A stretch of 63,870 bases of DNA from Natronococcus pandeyae (GTDB lineage: Archaea; Halobacteriota; Halobacteria; Halobacteriales; Natrialbaceae), in assembly GCF_008122205.1 (NCBI RefSeq), contig NZ_PHNJ01000021.1:1-63870 (forward strand), read 5' to 3'. Of this stretch, positions 42,000-49,449 are shown in pieces. The notes under the pieces are model-generated. The model was not told the origin of the DNA. It ran no database searches and saw nothing but the letters and a program-made list of their open reading frames with translations. The position numbers and the translations under genes were made by a program. Numbering within the stretch: position 1 is the stretch's first letter; every line of letters starts with the position of its first letter.

Positions 42000-42281
42000 A
42001 TGTATGATTTGACTGGGTTTCAGCGAGATTTGCTCTATACCGTGGCCGGCCTCGATGAACCCCACGGGCTTGCGATCAAAGACGAACTGGAAGAGTATTA
42101 TGAAAAGGAAATCCATCACGGGAGGCTCTATCCAAATTTAGATACACTTGTCGACAAAGGCCTCATCGACAAAAGCCAGGCCGATCGCCGTACGAACGTC
42201 TACGCCGTCACGAGCCGCGGCAAGCGCGAAATCGAAGCACGTCGAGACTGGGAGGGACAGTACGTCGACCTCGAGGTCTGA
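42000..42281 (+). CDS. PadR-family winged-helix regulator
   Basis: 93 aa. DLTGFQRDLLYTVAGLDEPHGLAIKDELEEYY is helix 1-2, IHHGRLYPNLDTLVDKGLI the recognition helix with the GRLYPxLxxLxxxGLI PadR motif, and RTNVYAVTSRGKREIE the wing. No dimerisation extension is seen beyond residue 93, as is usual in short haloarchaeal PadR proteins. It runs convergent with a tiny zinc-ribbon gene 1 bp away on the other strand. The target is unknown. Confidence 0.8.
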   Translation: MYDLTGFQRDLLYTVAGLDEPHGLAIKDELEEYYEKEIHHGRLYPNLDTLVDKGLIDKSQADRRTNVYAVTSRGKREIEARRDWEGQYVDLEV

Positions 42282-42282
42282 A

Positions 42283-42453
42283 TCACTCCCCGTCAACTTC
42301 CACGTTAGCGAGGGTGAAGCTGGTGCTCCCGCAAGAACACTCCCCGTCGCGTTTCACCGATCGAATCGTTCCATCGGCCCAGATACGCACAGCCAGTGCC
42401 TTCTGGCAGTCGTTACATAATCCAAGTCCCCAATCAGGGTTTCCCTGCGGCAC
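42283..42453 (-). CDS. Zinc-ribbon microprotein (56 aa)
   Basis: Starts at GTG 42453 and ends at 42283. The reading is NPDWGLGLCNDCQKALAVRI, then WADGTIRSVKRDGECSCGS. The CxxC and CxC pairs form a minimal zinc ribbon. Haloarchaea have many such small zinc proteins, mostly uncharacterised. The non-ATG start and short length lower confidence, but the cysteine pattern and acidic residues argue for a real gene. Confidence 0.55.
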   Translation of the reverse strand: MPQGNPDWGLGLCNDCQKALAVRIWADGTIRSVKRDGECSCGSTSFTLANVEVDGE

Positions 42454-42516
42454 AATCTGAGGGTGTCATAGAACGGTTCGCGTACCAGTTGCATTGACGG
42501 AGAATCAAGGAGAAAG

Positions 42517-42536
42517 CCCCGCCCTTTAGGGTGGGG
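42517..42536. repeat. GC-rich hairpin before the tnpB pseudogene
   Basis: CCCCGCCCTTTAGGGTGGGG forms a stem-loop. It closely resembles the hairpin after this element at 44139-44158 (CTCGCCCTTCAGGGCGGGG). It is either the left-end hairpin of the IS200/IS605-type element or the right end of a neighbour that was excised. Confidence 0.45.
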
Positions 42537-42636
42537 ATGAATCCGACAAACCATCCACAATCAACCGACGATGGCAGGGCCGAGTCTCCCACGCCAACGC
42601 ATACTTTTACGAACCATCACTTCGAATGATACGGTG

Positions 42637-44120
42637 ATGAAGCGAGCCAACCAGTTCAACGTTTGCCCTCGCTCCGAGAAAGATCGCGAGGTGTTCGTTC
42701 GCTGGTTGGACGCTTCTGCGAGTCTCTGGAACGAGACGAATTACGCTCGCCGCCAAGCCTTCCTCGAAGACAACGAAAGAGCCTTGTTTAGACGCTCCCG
42801 GATGAGCGGGTCAGGAGTCATTTTGACTGATCAGAATTTGGTGGTAAGCACTTCACAGTACGGTTTCATACTTTGAGAACGAAGCGTTAGCGCCGATCTC
42901 GGTCGCGTCTAAACAAGGCCCAACGAAAGTGTCTGGGACGCCGATACCGGCAGTCTCGAAGGCAAGTACAAGGGCGTCCTCAGCAGCTCCGTCGCCCAGC
43001 AAATCATCCCCAAAAACAGCGAGGCGTGGAGATCATTCCTCTCGCTCAACGAGAAGTACCACGCCGAGAAACTCGATGAGAAACCGTCACCACCGGGGTA
43101 CTGGGGCAACGAAGACGACGGACGAGTGCTACATACGTTCGCAACGATCAGTACACCATAGAGTACGGCGAACGTTCCCGCCTCGAAGTCCCGATTGGAT
43201 CCGATCTGAAAGACGAGTACGGATTCGGATACAGGGAACGTCTCCGCCTCGAAGTCGCTGGCGACCCGAAGTGGAACGGCGAGCAGGGCCGACTCGAACT
43301 CGTGTACGACGAAACCGCAGACGCGTTCAGGGCCTTCCAACCAGTCACCGTACCTGATTCTCGACTGGACTCACCATTGGCCTCGGAAGAGGCCGCTCTG
43401 GACGTTGGCACGAACAACCTCGTCGCCTGCACGACGACGACCGGCCAGCAACTCCTGTACGAAGGACGCGACCTGTTCGAGGAGTTCCGCGAAACCACGG
43501 AGCAGATTGCGCACTATCAGTCACTCCTCGACGATCAACGCAAGTCCAGCAACCGCATTGACCGATTGTACCGGAAACGCACGAATCGCCGCGACTACGC
43601 ACAAGACGCACTCGTCCGCGACCTCGTGGAACGCCTGCACGATGAAAGCGTCTCGACGCTGTACGTGGGCGACATCAAGGACGTTCTTTCGACGCACTGG
43701 TCGCCGGTTGTGAACGAGAAGACGCACAATTTCTGGGCCTTCTCGCGGTTCATCGACCGCCTCGAAAGCGTGTGCGAGGAGTACGGCATCACGGTCGAGG
43801 AGGAATCCGAGGCGTGGACAAGTCAGGAGTGCCCTGAGTGTGGCGAACGCGAAGAGACGGTTCGCCACAGGGATTCGTTGACGTGTCCGTGCGGGTTCGA
43901 GGGACACGCTGACTTGGTGGCGTCCGAATCGTTCCTGAGACGGCAGAACAACGCGGTTGGGTCGATGGCACGGCCCGTGTACCTCAAGTGGAACAATCAC
44001 GAATGGCGGGAAGATCATAGCTCGCCCTCCATCGCGGTGGAGACAACGGCCAACGAGGAGTACACAGACCAGAGTACCGCATCGAGCGGGAATATCGCTC
44101 ACGGGGACTCGGACGACTGA
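42637..44120 (+). pseudogene. tnpB: tnpB disrupted by a MITE and a frameshift
   Basis: The N-terminus MKRANQFNVCPRSEKDREVF runs to FLEDNE. There a 139-bp element (42781-42919) is inserted, flanked by direct repeats CAACGAAAG. The frame then resumes [20 protein letters not shown] and breaks again near 43130, where one base is missing (DDGR then [19 protein letters not shown]). The rest carries the RuvC Asp region ([12 protein letters not shown]), a Glu in YVGDIKD and the zinc ribbon CPECGEREE...CPCGF. The C-terminal half is open for 272 codons. The element can no longer make a complete protein. Confidence 0.8.
42771..42929. mobile_element. 139-bp MITE with 15-bp inverted ends and 9-bp target repeats
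   Basis: GCCTTGTTTAGACGC (42781-42795) is the exact complement of GCGTCTAAACAAGGC (42905-42919). CAACGAAAG occurs just outside both ends (42771-42779 and 42921-42929), with one unmatched base on each side, consistent with an 8-9 bp target duplication. Removing the element restores the tnpB reading frame around EDNERKVWD. It has no coding capacity, so it needs a transposase supplied in trans. Confidence 0.85.
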
Positions 44121-44131
44121 GACTCCCACGT

Positions 44132-44167
44132 GAGGAATCCTCGCCCTTCAGGGCGGGGAGGATGTCA
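44132..44167 (+). ncRNA. Right end / omega-RNA 3' hairpin of tnpB pseudogene
   Basis: GAGGAATCCTCGCCCTTCAG with GGGCGGGGAGGATGTCA makes a strong hairpin (44139-44158) and the GGATGTCA tail seen at 200-208. It starts 12 bp after the tnpB stop. The guide RNA scaffold may still be transcribed although the protein is broken. Confidence 0.5.
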
Positions 44168-44303
44168 AGGGACGCAGTATCGCATGAAAGACGGACGATA
44201 ACGGCGCCGTATCTTATTATGAGGTTCGACTGCCCGAACACGCGTAAATTAAGACCTGTCTACACGCGTTACTAATATACGCTGCTCTGTGGAGCTACAG
44301 GGC

Positions 44304-45467
44304 ATGCCTCGTTCGTCCCCATCCTCCGACGATTCAGCCTCCTGTGACTCCAAACCAGCTGGATCAGACGCTGGCGACTCCCTGTGCGCAGACTTGGCCA
44401 CGACGCGGCGGCGGTATCTCGCACTAACAGGTGTTGGGCTCTCCGCAACCACTGCTGGGTGCGCATCTACCAGTTCCGACAGACCAACAACGGAGTCCGA
44501 AATCCCGGAGCCGACTGATGAAACGTCCGATGACCTAGAGACGATTGAGGATGAGACAGAGAGCGACGAAGACGATGCGGAGACTGACGAAGACGACACA
44601 GAGACCGACGAAGACGAGCCGGAGTCCATCGACGACCTCCCGCTGTTCGACGCGCACACGCACGTTATTCCGACGGAAGCCCGGGGTCGTGACCCCCTCT
44701 TCGCCGAGCAACTCGTCGAGTGGATGGATACTAACAGCGTTGATCGAGCGGTCGTCCTCGCGTTCGATGCTCCCGAAGCGTATCCGGTTCAAGCGCCGAG
44801 CGGGTGGGTGCTCGACGAGGTCGATCCGTACCCCGATCGGCTCGTTCCCTTCTGTACGATCGATCCGCGAGCTGTCGACGGAACGGACGCTGCCGCCGGC
44901 CGCCTCGAGCACTACATCGACCGCGGCGCTCGTGGATTCGGCGAGCTCAAAATCGAGATGGATATCGACGACGACCGCCTCGAACCGCTGTATGAGCTCT
45001 GTGCGACTTACGAGTTGCCGATTCTCTTTCATACCGACCGACAGATGATGCGGGACGAGGTCGGCCTCCCGCGACTCGAGAACGTACTGGCGTCGTATCC
45101 CGAGGTCGATTTCGTCGCACACGCCCACGGGTGGTGGTCGCACATGGCCGCGGACGTCGAGCCGCTGGATCTCGGGCGGATCCCGGAGGGACCGATCGAA
45201 GCTCCCGGCCGCGTCTGGGAATTGCTCGCGGAGTACGACAACATCTACGGCGACATCTCCACGCTCGGGGGATGGAACGCACTCACCCGCGACGAAGCGT
45301 ACGGACAGGCATTCCTCGAGTCACACCACGATCAACTCGTCTTCGGGACTGACTATCTCTTTCCCGGCCACCAGATTCCACACTTTGCCCTGTTCGAACA
45401 GTTCGATCTCGAGCTCGATGCGTGGGCGAATATTCGGCATCGAAACACCGAGAACCTGCTTCGCTGA
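44304..45467 (+). CDS. Tat-exported amidohydrolase lipoprotein
   Basis: 387 aa from the ATG at 44304 (in-frame GTG at 44289). The leader is longer than usual: about 25 hydrophilic residues, then TTRRRYLALTGVGLSATTAG with lipobox Cys. A 55-residue Glu/Asp/Thr linker follows. The enzyme domain is of the amidohydrolase_2 type: LFDAHTHVIP (metal HxH), ELPILFHTDRQ, VDFVAHAHGWW and a final FGTDYLFPG with the catalytic Asp. Such enzymes hydrolyse or decarboxylate ring acids or lactones; export is unusual. A role outside the cell is inferred from the leader. Confidence 0.82.
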   Translation: MPRSSPSSDDSASCDSKPAGSDAGDSLCADLATTRRRYLALTGVGLSATTAGCASTSSDRPTTESEIPEPTDETSDDLETIEDETESDEDDAETDEDDTETDEDEPESIDDLPLFDAHTHVIPTEARGRDPLFAEQLVEWMDTNSVDRAVVLAFDAPEAYPVQAPSGWVLDEVDPYPDRLVPFCTIDPRAVDGTDAAAGRLEHYIDRGARGFGELKIEMDIDDDRLEPLYELCATYELPILFHTDRQMMRDEVGLPRLENVLASYPEVDFVAHAHGWWSHMAADVEPLDLGRIPEGPIEAPGRVWELLAEYDNIYGDISTLGGWNALTRDEAYGQAFLESHHDQLVFGTDYLFPGHQIPHFALFEQFDLELDAWANIRHRNTENLLR

Positions 45468-45651
45468 ACCGACGTTGGGGGCGAAGGCACGCTCTAGATG
45501 GTAAAACTTACAAGACAGAGCATACGTTCAGCACGACGGTTTCGTTTGTCTCACACCGAAGCTAATGAATCACCCATTTAACAGATAGGCGCACCCAACG
45601 CTGTTATTTCTATCATCTACAAATTATATTGGTGGAAACATGCCGAATATA
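45468..45651. other. Short gene-free interval
   Basis: 184 bp between convergent genes. No gene or clear terminator is seen. Confidence 0.3.
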
Positions 45652-45804
45652 TCAGTCAAATTCTTCAACCACTACAAAATCTTCTCCACCACAACTACAG
45701 GAATACCGGCTTCTCGGCTTGATTGCACCATCTTCGTCTATTCGGCCCACACATACTGAGCCACACCGAGCACATCCGATAAGAATCGGCTCTTCCCCCT
45801 CCAT
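45652..45804 (-). CDS. Zinc-ribbon microprotein (50 aa)
   Basis: From the ATG at 45804: MEGEEPILIGCARCGSVCVG then RIDEDGAIKPRSRYSCSCGG. The CxxC and CxC pairs match the pattern of the 42283 microprotein. The frame extends upstream to an ATG at 45867, giving 71 aa, but the added residues are not family-like. The tail is acidic (EDFVVVEEFD). Role unknown, possibly protein or nucleic-acid binding. Confidence 0.6.
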   Translation of the reverse strand: MEGEEPILIGCARCGSVCVGRIDEDGAIKPRSRYSCSCGGEDFVVVEEFD

Positions 45805-46043
45805 CTGCTTGAATACATCCCCTTCGGAGATACCATCAGTTCTTCTGGTATACCTCAATACCTGCAAAGAATTCTAAAGCTAGCTGTCAATAACGGTTGA
45901 TCACAACGTGAGAAAGACACACGACGATTCTGTTCTTCCTACGCCGAAGCCATTGCATCATTCGTCTATAGGTTTGTGAATTGAACGTTGGAGCTGATTC
46001 TGGAGAATGCTATTTTCAACTTCTGTCTGGTACAAAGACATCG

Positions 46044-46934
46044 ATGGGGCGTGGAATTGGCGAAATTGAATTTTTGCAGGAATATATTCCTGAGTCGCTG
46101 GCAACTCCAATCGCGCTGTTCACTCAACTCGGTGATGTATGGTTTCTCGTTTTCCTTCTCGGCGTGCTGTACTTGTCTCCCACTACCAACCGTGATGCGA
46201 TTGCCGCCGTGAGTGGAGTGACGTTAGCCGGACTCGCGTTCATGGATTCGTTGAAACACATCTTTGCCCTTCCTCGCCCCGATCAACCGTTACTCCCAAC
46301 CGAGGAACTCCCGGTCGTCCTTCAACCACTCTATGAAGCTACCGCATTTTCCGCTGGATACGGCTTTCCCAGCGGCCACGCGCTCATGACGACGATTGTC
46401 TACCTCAGTTTGGCTGATGTTCTGTCAATCAGCACCCGAAAACGCAGGTATCTCATTGCAAGTCTCCTGATCGTAACTGTCTCTCTTTCACGGATCGCTC
46501 TTGGTGTCCACTACCTCGTTGATATCGTCGCCGGAGTGGGACTCGGTTTCGGGTTCTTGATCGCTACAAGAACGATCTCAACGAGCGTCTCAGATAAGGG
46601 GACTGCTGCGTTCGGGCTTGCTGTGTTCCTTGCTGGACTCAACTTACTCATTAGTCTGGCTGATACAGACGCGCTTCAATTAGCGGGTGCAGCCCTCGGT
46701 GCGTTCGCTGGATGGCAACTGATCGGAGTCACGCGAGGACTTCTTTCCGAGAGAGGTCAATCGAAGACAGATCGTTTGCTTTGGGGACGGGTGATCACAG
46801 CGACTATCGCAATCACGGTATTGGTTGCAGCACTCGGATTCAATCCAGTCACCTCGCCGGTAGCACAGAGCGGGATACTGGGACTTGGAGTAGCTGTGTT
46901 CGTCCTCATTCCCATGATCAGAGACGTGCGCTGA
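46044..46934 (+). CDS. PAP2-family membrane phosphatase
   Basis: 296 aa from the ATG at 46044. The three acid-phosphatase motifs are present: KHIFALPRPDQP (KxxxxxxRP), YGFPSGHAL (PSGH) and SRIALGVHYLVDI (SRxxxxxHxxxD). Several membrane helices surround them, and four further helices follow in the C-terminal third. It removes phosphate from a lipid phosphate such as isoprenyl pyrophosphate or phosphatidate at the membrane face. It is monocistronic, although the next gene is 107 bp away in the same direction. Confidence 0.85.
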   Translation: MGRGIGEIEFLQEYIPESLATPIALFTQLGDVWFLVFLLGVLYLSPTTNRDAIAAVSGVTLAGLAFMDSLKHIFALPRPDQPLLPTEELPVVLQPLYEATAFSAGYGFPSGHALMTTIVYLSLADVLSISTRKRRYLIASLLIVTVSLSRIALGVHYLVDIVAGVGLGFGFLIATRTISTSVSDKGTAAFGLAVFLAGLNLLISLADTDALQLAGAALGAFAGWQLIGVTRGLLSERGQSKTDRLLWGRVITATIAITVLVAALGFNPVTSPVAQSGILGLGVAVFVLIPMIRDVR

Positions 46935-47041
46935 ATGCGGAGCTACCACAATCGTCAGGACTGGTGCCACCCATTATTCTCTGGGCTTCACCAACCGTTA
47001 ACCCCCGACAGAGCCTACAATCAGGTCGTTTCAATCCCCAG

Positions 47042-47623
47042 ATGTTGTCCCTCGTCTCTATCGCTGTGATCGCGTTCATAGTGACGAATCTCGATGATCT
47101 CGTCGTCTTGACCGCTTTCTGTGGCCACGAACGCTATCGACTTCGAGAAATCCTCCTCGGTCAGTATCTCGGATTCGGGCTGTTAGTGGCCGTGAGCCTC
47201 GTCGGAGGGGTAGGTGTCGCCAGATTGTTCACCGAATACGTGAGATGGCTCGGGATACTCCCGATCTTCGTCGGTGTCGTCTGGTACCTCCGAATACGTG
47301 GTCAAGCGGAACGTGGCGCATCGAGCCAACAGGTCGTCGTCGGATCAACTTCCCGGTCGCGTGCGATGGTCGTTGCTGGGATCGGATTTGCTGACGGAGG
47401 CGACAATATCGCCGTGTATATCCCATTGTTTGCTGCTTTCGAGCTGGACGAGACGATGCTTGTGGCTGGAATATTTCTGACTGCTGCTGGTCTATGGGTG
47501 CTGTTTGCTCGATGGCTGGCGAGTTATCCGCTCTTAGCCGCTCACCTCGATGAGTACGGCGATCTTGTTCTCCCAATCGTACTCGTGGGGCTTGGCGTAG
47601 TGATCCTTGCAGGGGTCGTCTAA
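47042..47623 (+). CDS. CadD-like cadmium/cation transporter
   Basis: 193 aa from the ATG at 47042; the long upstream in-frame stretch is shadow sequence of the preceding gene. The protein is almost entirely hydrophobic, with five to six helices. IVTNLDDLVVLTAFC early and GIGFADGGDNIAVYIPLF later are the paired DxxxL and GGDNI motifs of the CadD cadmium-resistance family (LysE-like fold). It probably exports a divalent cation. No metal-sensing regulator lies beside it. Confidence 0.78.
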   Translation: MLSLVSIAVIAFIVTNLDDLVVLTAFCGHERYRLREILLGQYLGFGLLVAVSLVGGVGVARLFTEYVRWLGILPIFVGVVWYLRIRGQAERGASSQQVVVGSTSRSRAMVVAGIGFADGGDNIAVYIPLFAAFELDETMLVAGIFLTAAGLWVLFARWLASYPLLAAHLDEYGDLVLPIVLVGLGVVILAGVV

Positions 47624-47909
47624 TCCGATAGTTATTCGATTCGATAGCGTCTGAAGACGAAGAGGTCGCCGTTTCAAATCTCACCAGTCTTGTCTTGCCG
47701 AGGGTTACCTCTGACTCATGCCACATTCGCGCCCTGTATTCAGCAGAGACTGAATGTCCTACTCAGATTCAGTCAGAATCTGGCTGCTGAATCCAGAGGG
47801 TAGATGCAGCACGACGGTTGCCTTTATTTCACCACTCATCCCAGATACACCCGAAAGAGAACCTGCGTATAGAACAGACAGCAACAGACCAGCAAGATTT
47901 TATGAGCAA
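47624..47909. other. IS-end debris
   Basis: No gene. CACATTCGCGCCCTGTATTC (47722-47741) is an IS end in right-hand orientation, and GTAGATGCAGCACGACGG near 47801 resembles the end at 49244. Confidence 0.4.
47722..47746 (-). repeat. Solo IS end (IS5-type, right orientation)
   Basis: The complement reads CTGCTGAATACAGGGCGCGA, similar to the left end GTGCTGAATAGACAGCGCGG of the IS5-type element at 63121. A second copy lies at 48156-48180. Confidence 0.45.
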
Positions 47910-47927
47910 ATGTTGACATTCTTGCGT

Positions 47928-48104
47928 ATGGAACTCACACGTGAAAATGTCCTCAAGGTATTTGCACCAATATCTATACTGACCGTCCTGATACTAGTGT
48001 ATCTTACAACGCTTTCTTATTGGTGGGTTCTCGGAATAACGGTCCTCGTCGCCATAATAATCCCTCAGTCGATAATTCGATTTCATCCCAGAATTGACGC
48101 CTAA
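47928..48104 (+). CDS. Small membrane protein (58 aa)
   Basis: MELTRENVLKVFAPISILTV begins a protein with two close hydrophobic helices (about 9-28 and 32-50) and a basic tail (RFHPRIDA). The ATG at 47928 is favoured because GATTTTATGAG, a TATA-like box, lies about 27-32 bp upstream; an ATG at 47910 would be too close. No family recognised. Confidence 0.55.
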   Translation: MELTRENVLKVFAPISILTVLILVYLTTLSYWWVLGITVLVAIIIPQSIIRFHPRIDA

Positions 48105-48155
48105 GTTCCCTACTTAGCGATCACTCCCCTTCGTAGACCGGCGCTCGATTCCTGT

Positions 48156-48180
48156 CACATTCGCGCCCTGTATTCATCAC
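48156..48180 (-). repeat. Solo IS end (IS5-type, right orientation)
   Basis: CACATTCGCGCCCTGTATTC, identical over 20 bases to the end at 47722. The two bracket the small membrane-protein gene in the same orientation. Confidence 0.45.
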
Positions 48181-48202
48181 CATCCCTGTAACCTATCTCC
48201 GA

Positions 48203-48388
48203 TTGAGGATTTCAACAGAGCCAGACAGGACGTTAGTCGTGTGGAGGATGTCAAAAGGATACTCTCAGCACTGGATGGCCGAAACTTCGTACTCGACAAC
48301 GAAGCGCTCGCACGGCATCGCCCGGCGAGCGCTGGGCTGGTATCGTCAGTTCCGTGAATTGACCTCATGTTCGCCAACATCAACATAG
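48203..48388 (+). pseudogene. IS5-type transposase C-terminal remnant
   Basis: YSQHWMAETSYSTTKRSHGI then RALGWYRQFRELTSC: the YxxRWMxETxxSxxKR (with the catalytic Glu) and GWYRQFREL pattern is the end of IS5-type transposases. The N-terminal two thirds are absent. A decayed end repeat (GATTGAGGATTTCAACAGAG at 48201) overlaps the start of the fragment. Confidence 0.6.
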
Positions 48389-48441
48389 AAAGGTTCTGTG
48401 AGGTACTTTAACCACCATTTAGTAGCCATCCAACAAAGCAC

Positions 48442-48819
48442 CTAATTGAGTATCTGGATTTTGACGACATATTCGAGACCACCAGCAATGAGATACAAGG
48501 GAACATACACGTAGACAAACGCGAGCATCAGCCCCGCAGCGGAACTATCTCCACCACCAGTTAGCCCACCATACGCCCAAATACTTGCGATAGCCACAAG
48601 AAGTATGAATGGAACAAGAAGGTCATAGTGAAGATACAGAAAGAGCGGGAGACCGAACGTCAGTAGCGATGATAGAATAAGGAAGACCACTGTCGGAAGG
48701 TCTAATTCGACTGTGAACGGGCCAGTAAGGAGGTGCAGCGTTATGCCACCGAGTATTAGAAGACTCACAAAAATCGAGAGGGATAGTGACTCCCATCCTG
48801 ACAGCGACGAGAGCTTCAT
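48442..48819 (-). CDS. Multi-helix membrane protein of unknown function
   Basis: 125 aa from the ATG at 48819 (MKLSSLSGWESL). Four hydrophobic segments: about 12-33, 41-64, 67-85 and 95-118. Between the third and fourth is a GGLTGGGDSS loop. No charged catalytic motif is visible. It lies 97 bp from another small membrane-protein gene on the same strand and may be cotranscribed with it. Confidence 0.6.
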   Translation of the reverse strand: MKLSSLSGWESLSLSIFVSLLILGGITLHLLTGPFTVELDLPTVVFLILSSLLTFGLPLFLYLHYDLLVPFILLVAIASIWAYGGLTGGGDSSAAGLMLAFVYVYVPLYLIAGGLEYVVKIQILN

Positions 48820-48916
48820 GCTTGACTGTTCACGTAATTCCGTATAGTCGTTACTCAGAAATAGAGTAGTACTTAGATCACTTTGTACGGTCAAGAAACT
48901 GAGCGTCGCAAATGCG

Positions 48917-49186
48917 CTACGGTTTTATGGGGAGGCTCGTTCTGCCGTTCGAACGCATGACTTCTCTGTTGCGGTCGGGCCACGCCAGTAACCGATCACG
49001 TAGCAGCTCCCCATCAGCTGTCTTCGGATCATAGCCACCGACTTTGGCGGTGAACGTCAACACAATCCAGCCACCGTAGCCGAGAATAACAGTCACACCA
49101 GTCAGTATGACTATCGAGACACACACCCTCACAAGACGCTTTCTGAACCGTATATCCGAAGTATTTGATTCCCCCATTGTTGTCAT
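48917..49186 (-). CDS. Single-helix membrane protein
   Basis: 89 aa from the ATG at 49186 (49177 possible). A basic stretch RFRKRLVRVCV leads into one hydrophobic helix (about 20-46, VSIVILTGVTVILGYGGWIV), followed by a hydrophilic, charged C-terminal domain of about 40 residues. Topology is likely N-in. No family recognised. Confidence 0.55.
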   Translation of the reverse strand: MTTMGESNTSDIRFRKRLVRVCVSIVILTGVTVILGYGGWIVLTFTAKVGGYDPKTADGELLRDRLLAWPDRNREVMRSNGRTSLPIKP

Positions 49187-49243
49187 GAACCTAACTACTA
49201 TTGGTGGTGTCTAAAAGCTATTGGCACTTCTCTCGATAATACA

Positions 49244-49314
49244 GTGCTGCATTCGCGCGCTGTATGCAGCACGACTGCTGAAACCTATCACCGATTGAGG
49301 GTTTCAACAAGGCC
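49244..49314 (+). repeat. Two IS-end motifs in series
   Basis: GTGCTGCATTCGCGCGCTGT with CAGCAC (49244-49272) is nearly palindromic. It is followed by GGTTTCAACAAGGCC (49300-49314), which is the complement of GGCCTTGTTGAAACC at 51196. Both look like leftover element ends; no transposase lies between them. Confidence 0.45.
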
Positions 49315-49449
49315 GGAATCTTTGATTTTCGTGATCACGAGAATCGGAGATTCTCGAACGGCTTGACCCCGAGGCAGTGTACGCAAGCAACGAAGGCCAG
49401 AGGACGAATCTCCGAAGCTAATATCACTTTGAACCATGATTATAGTCAC

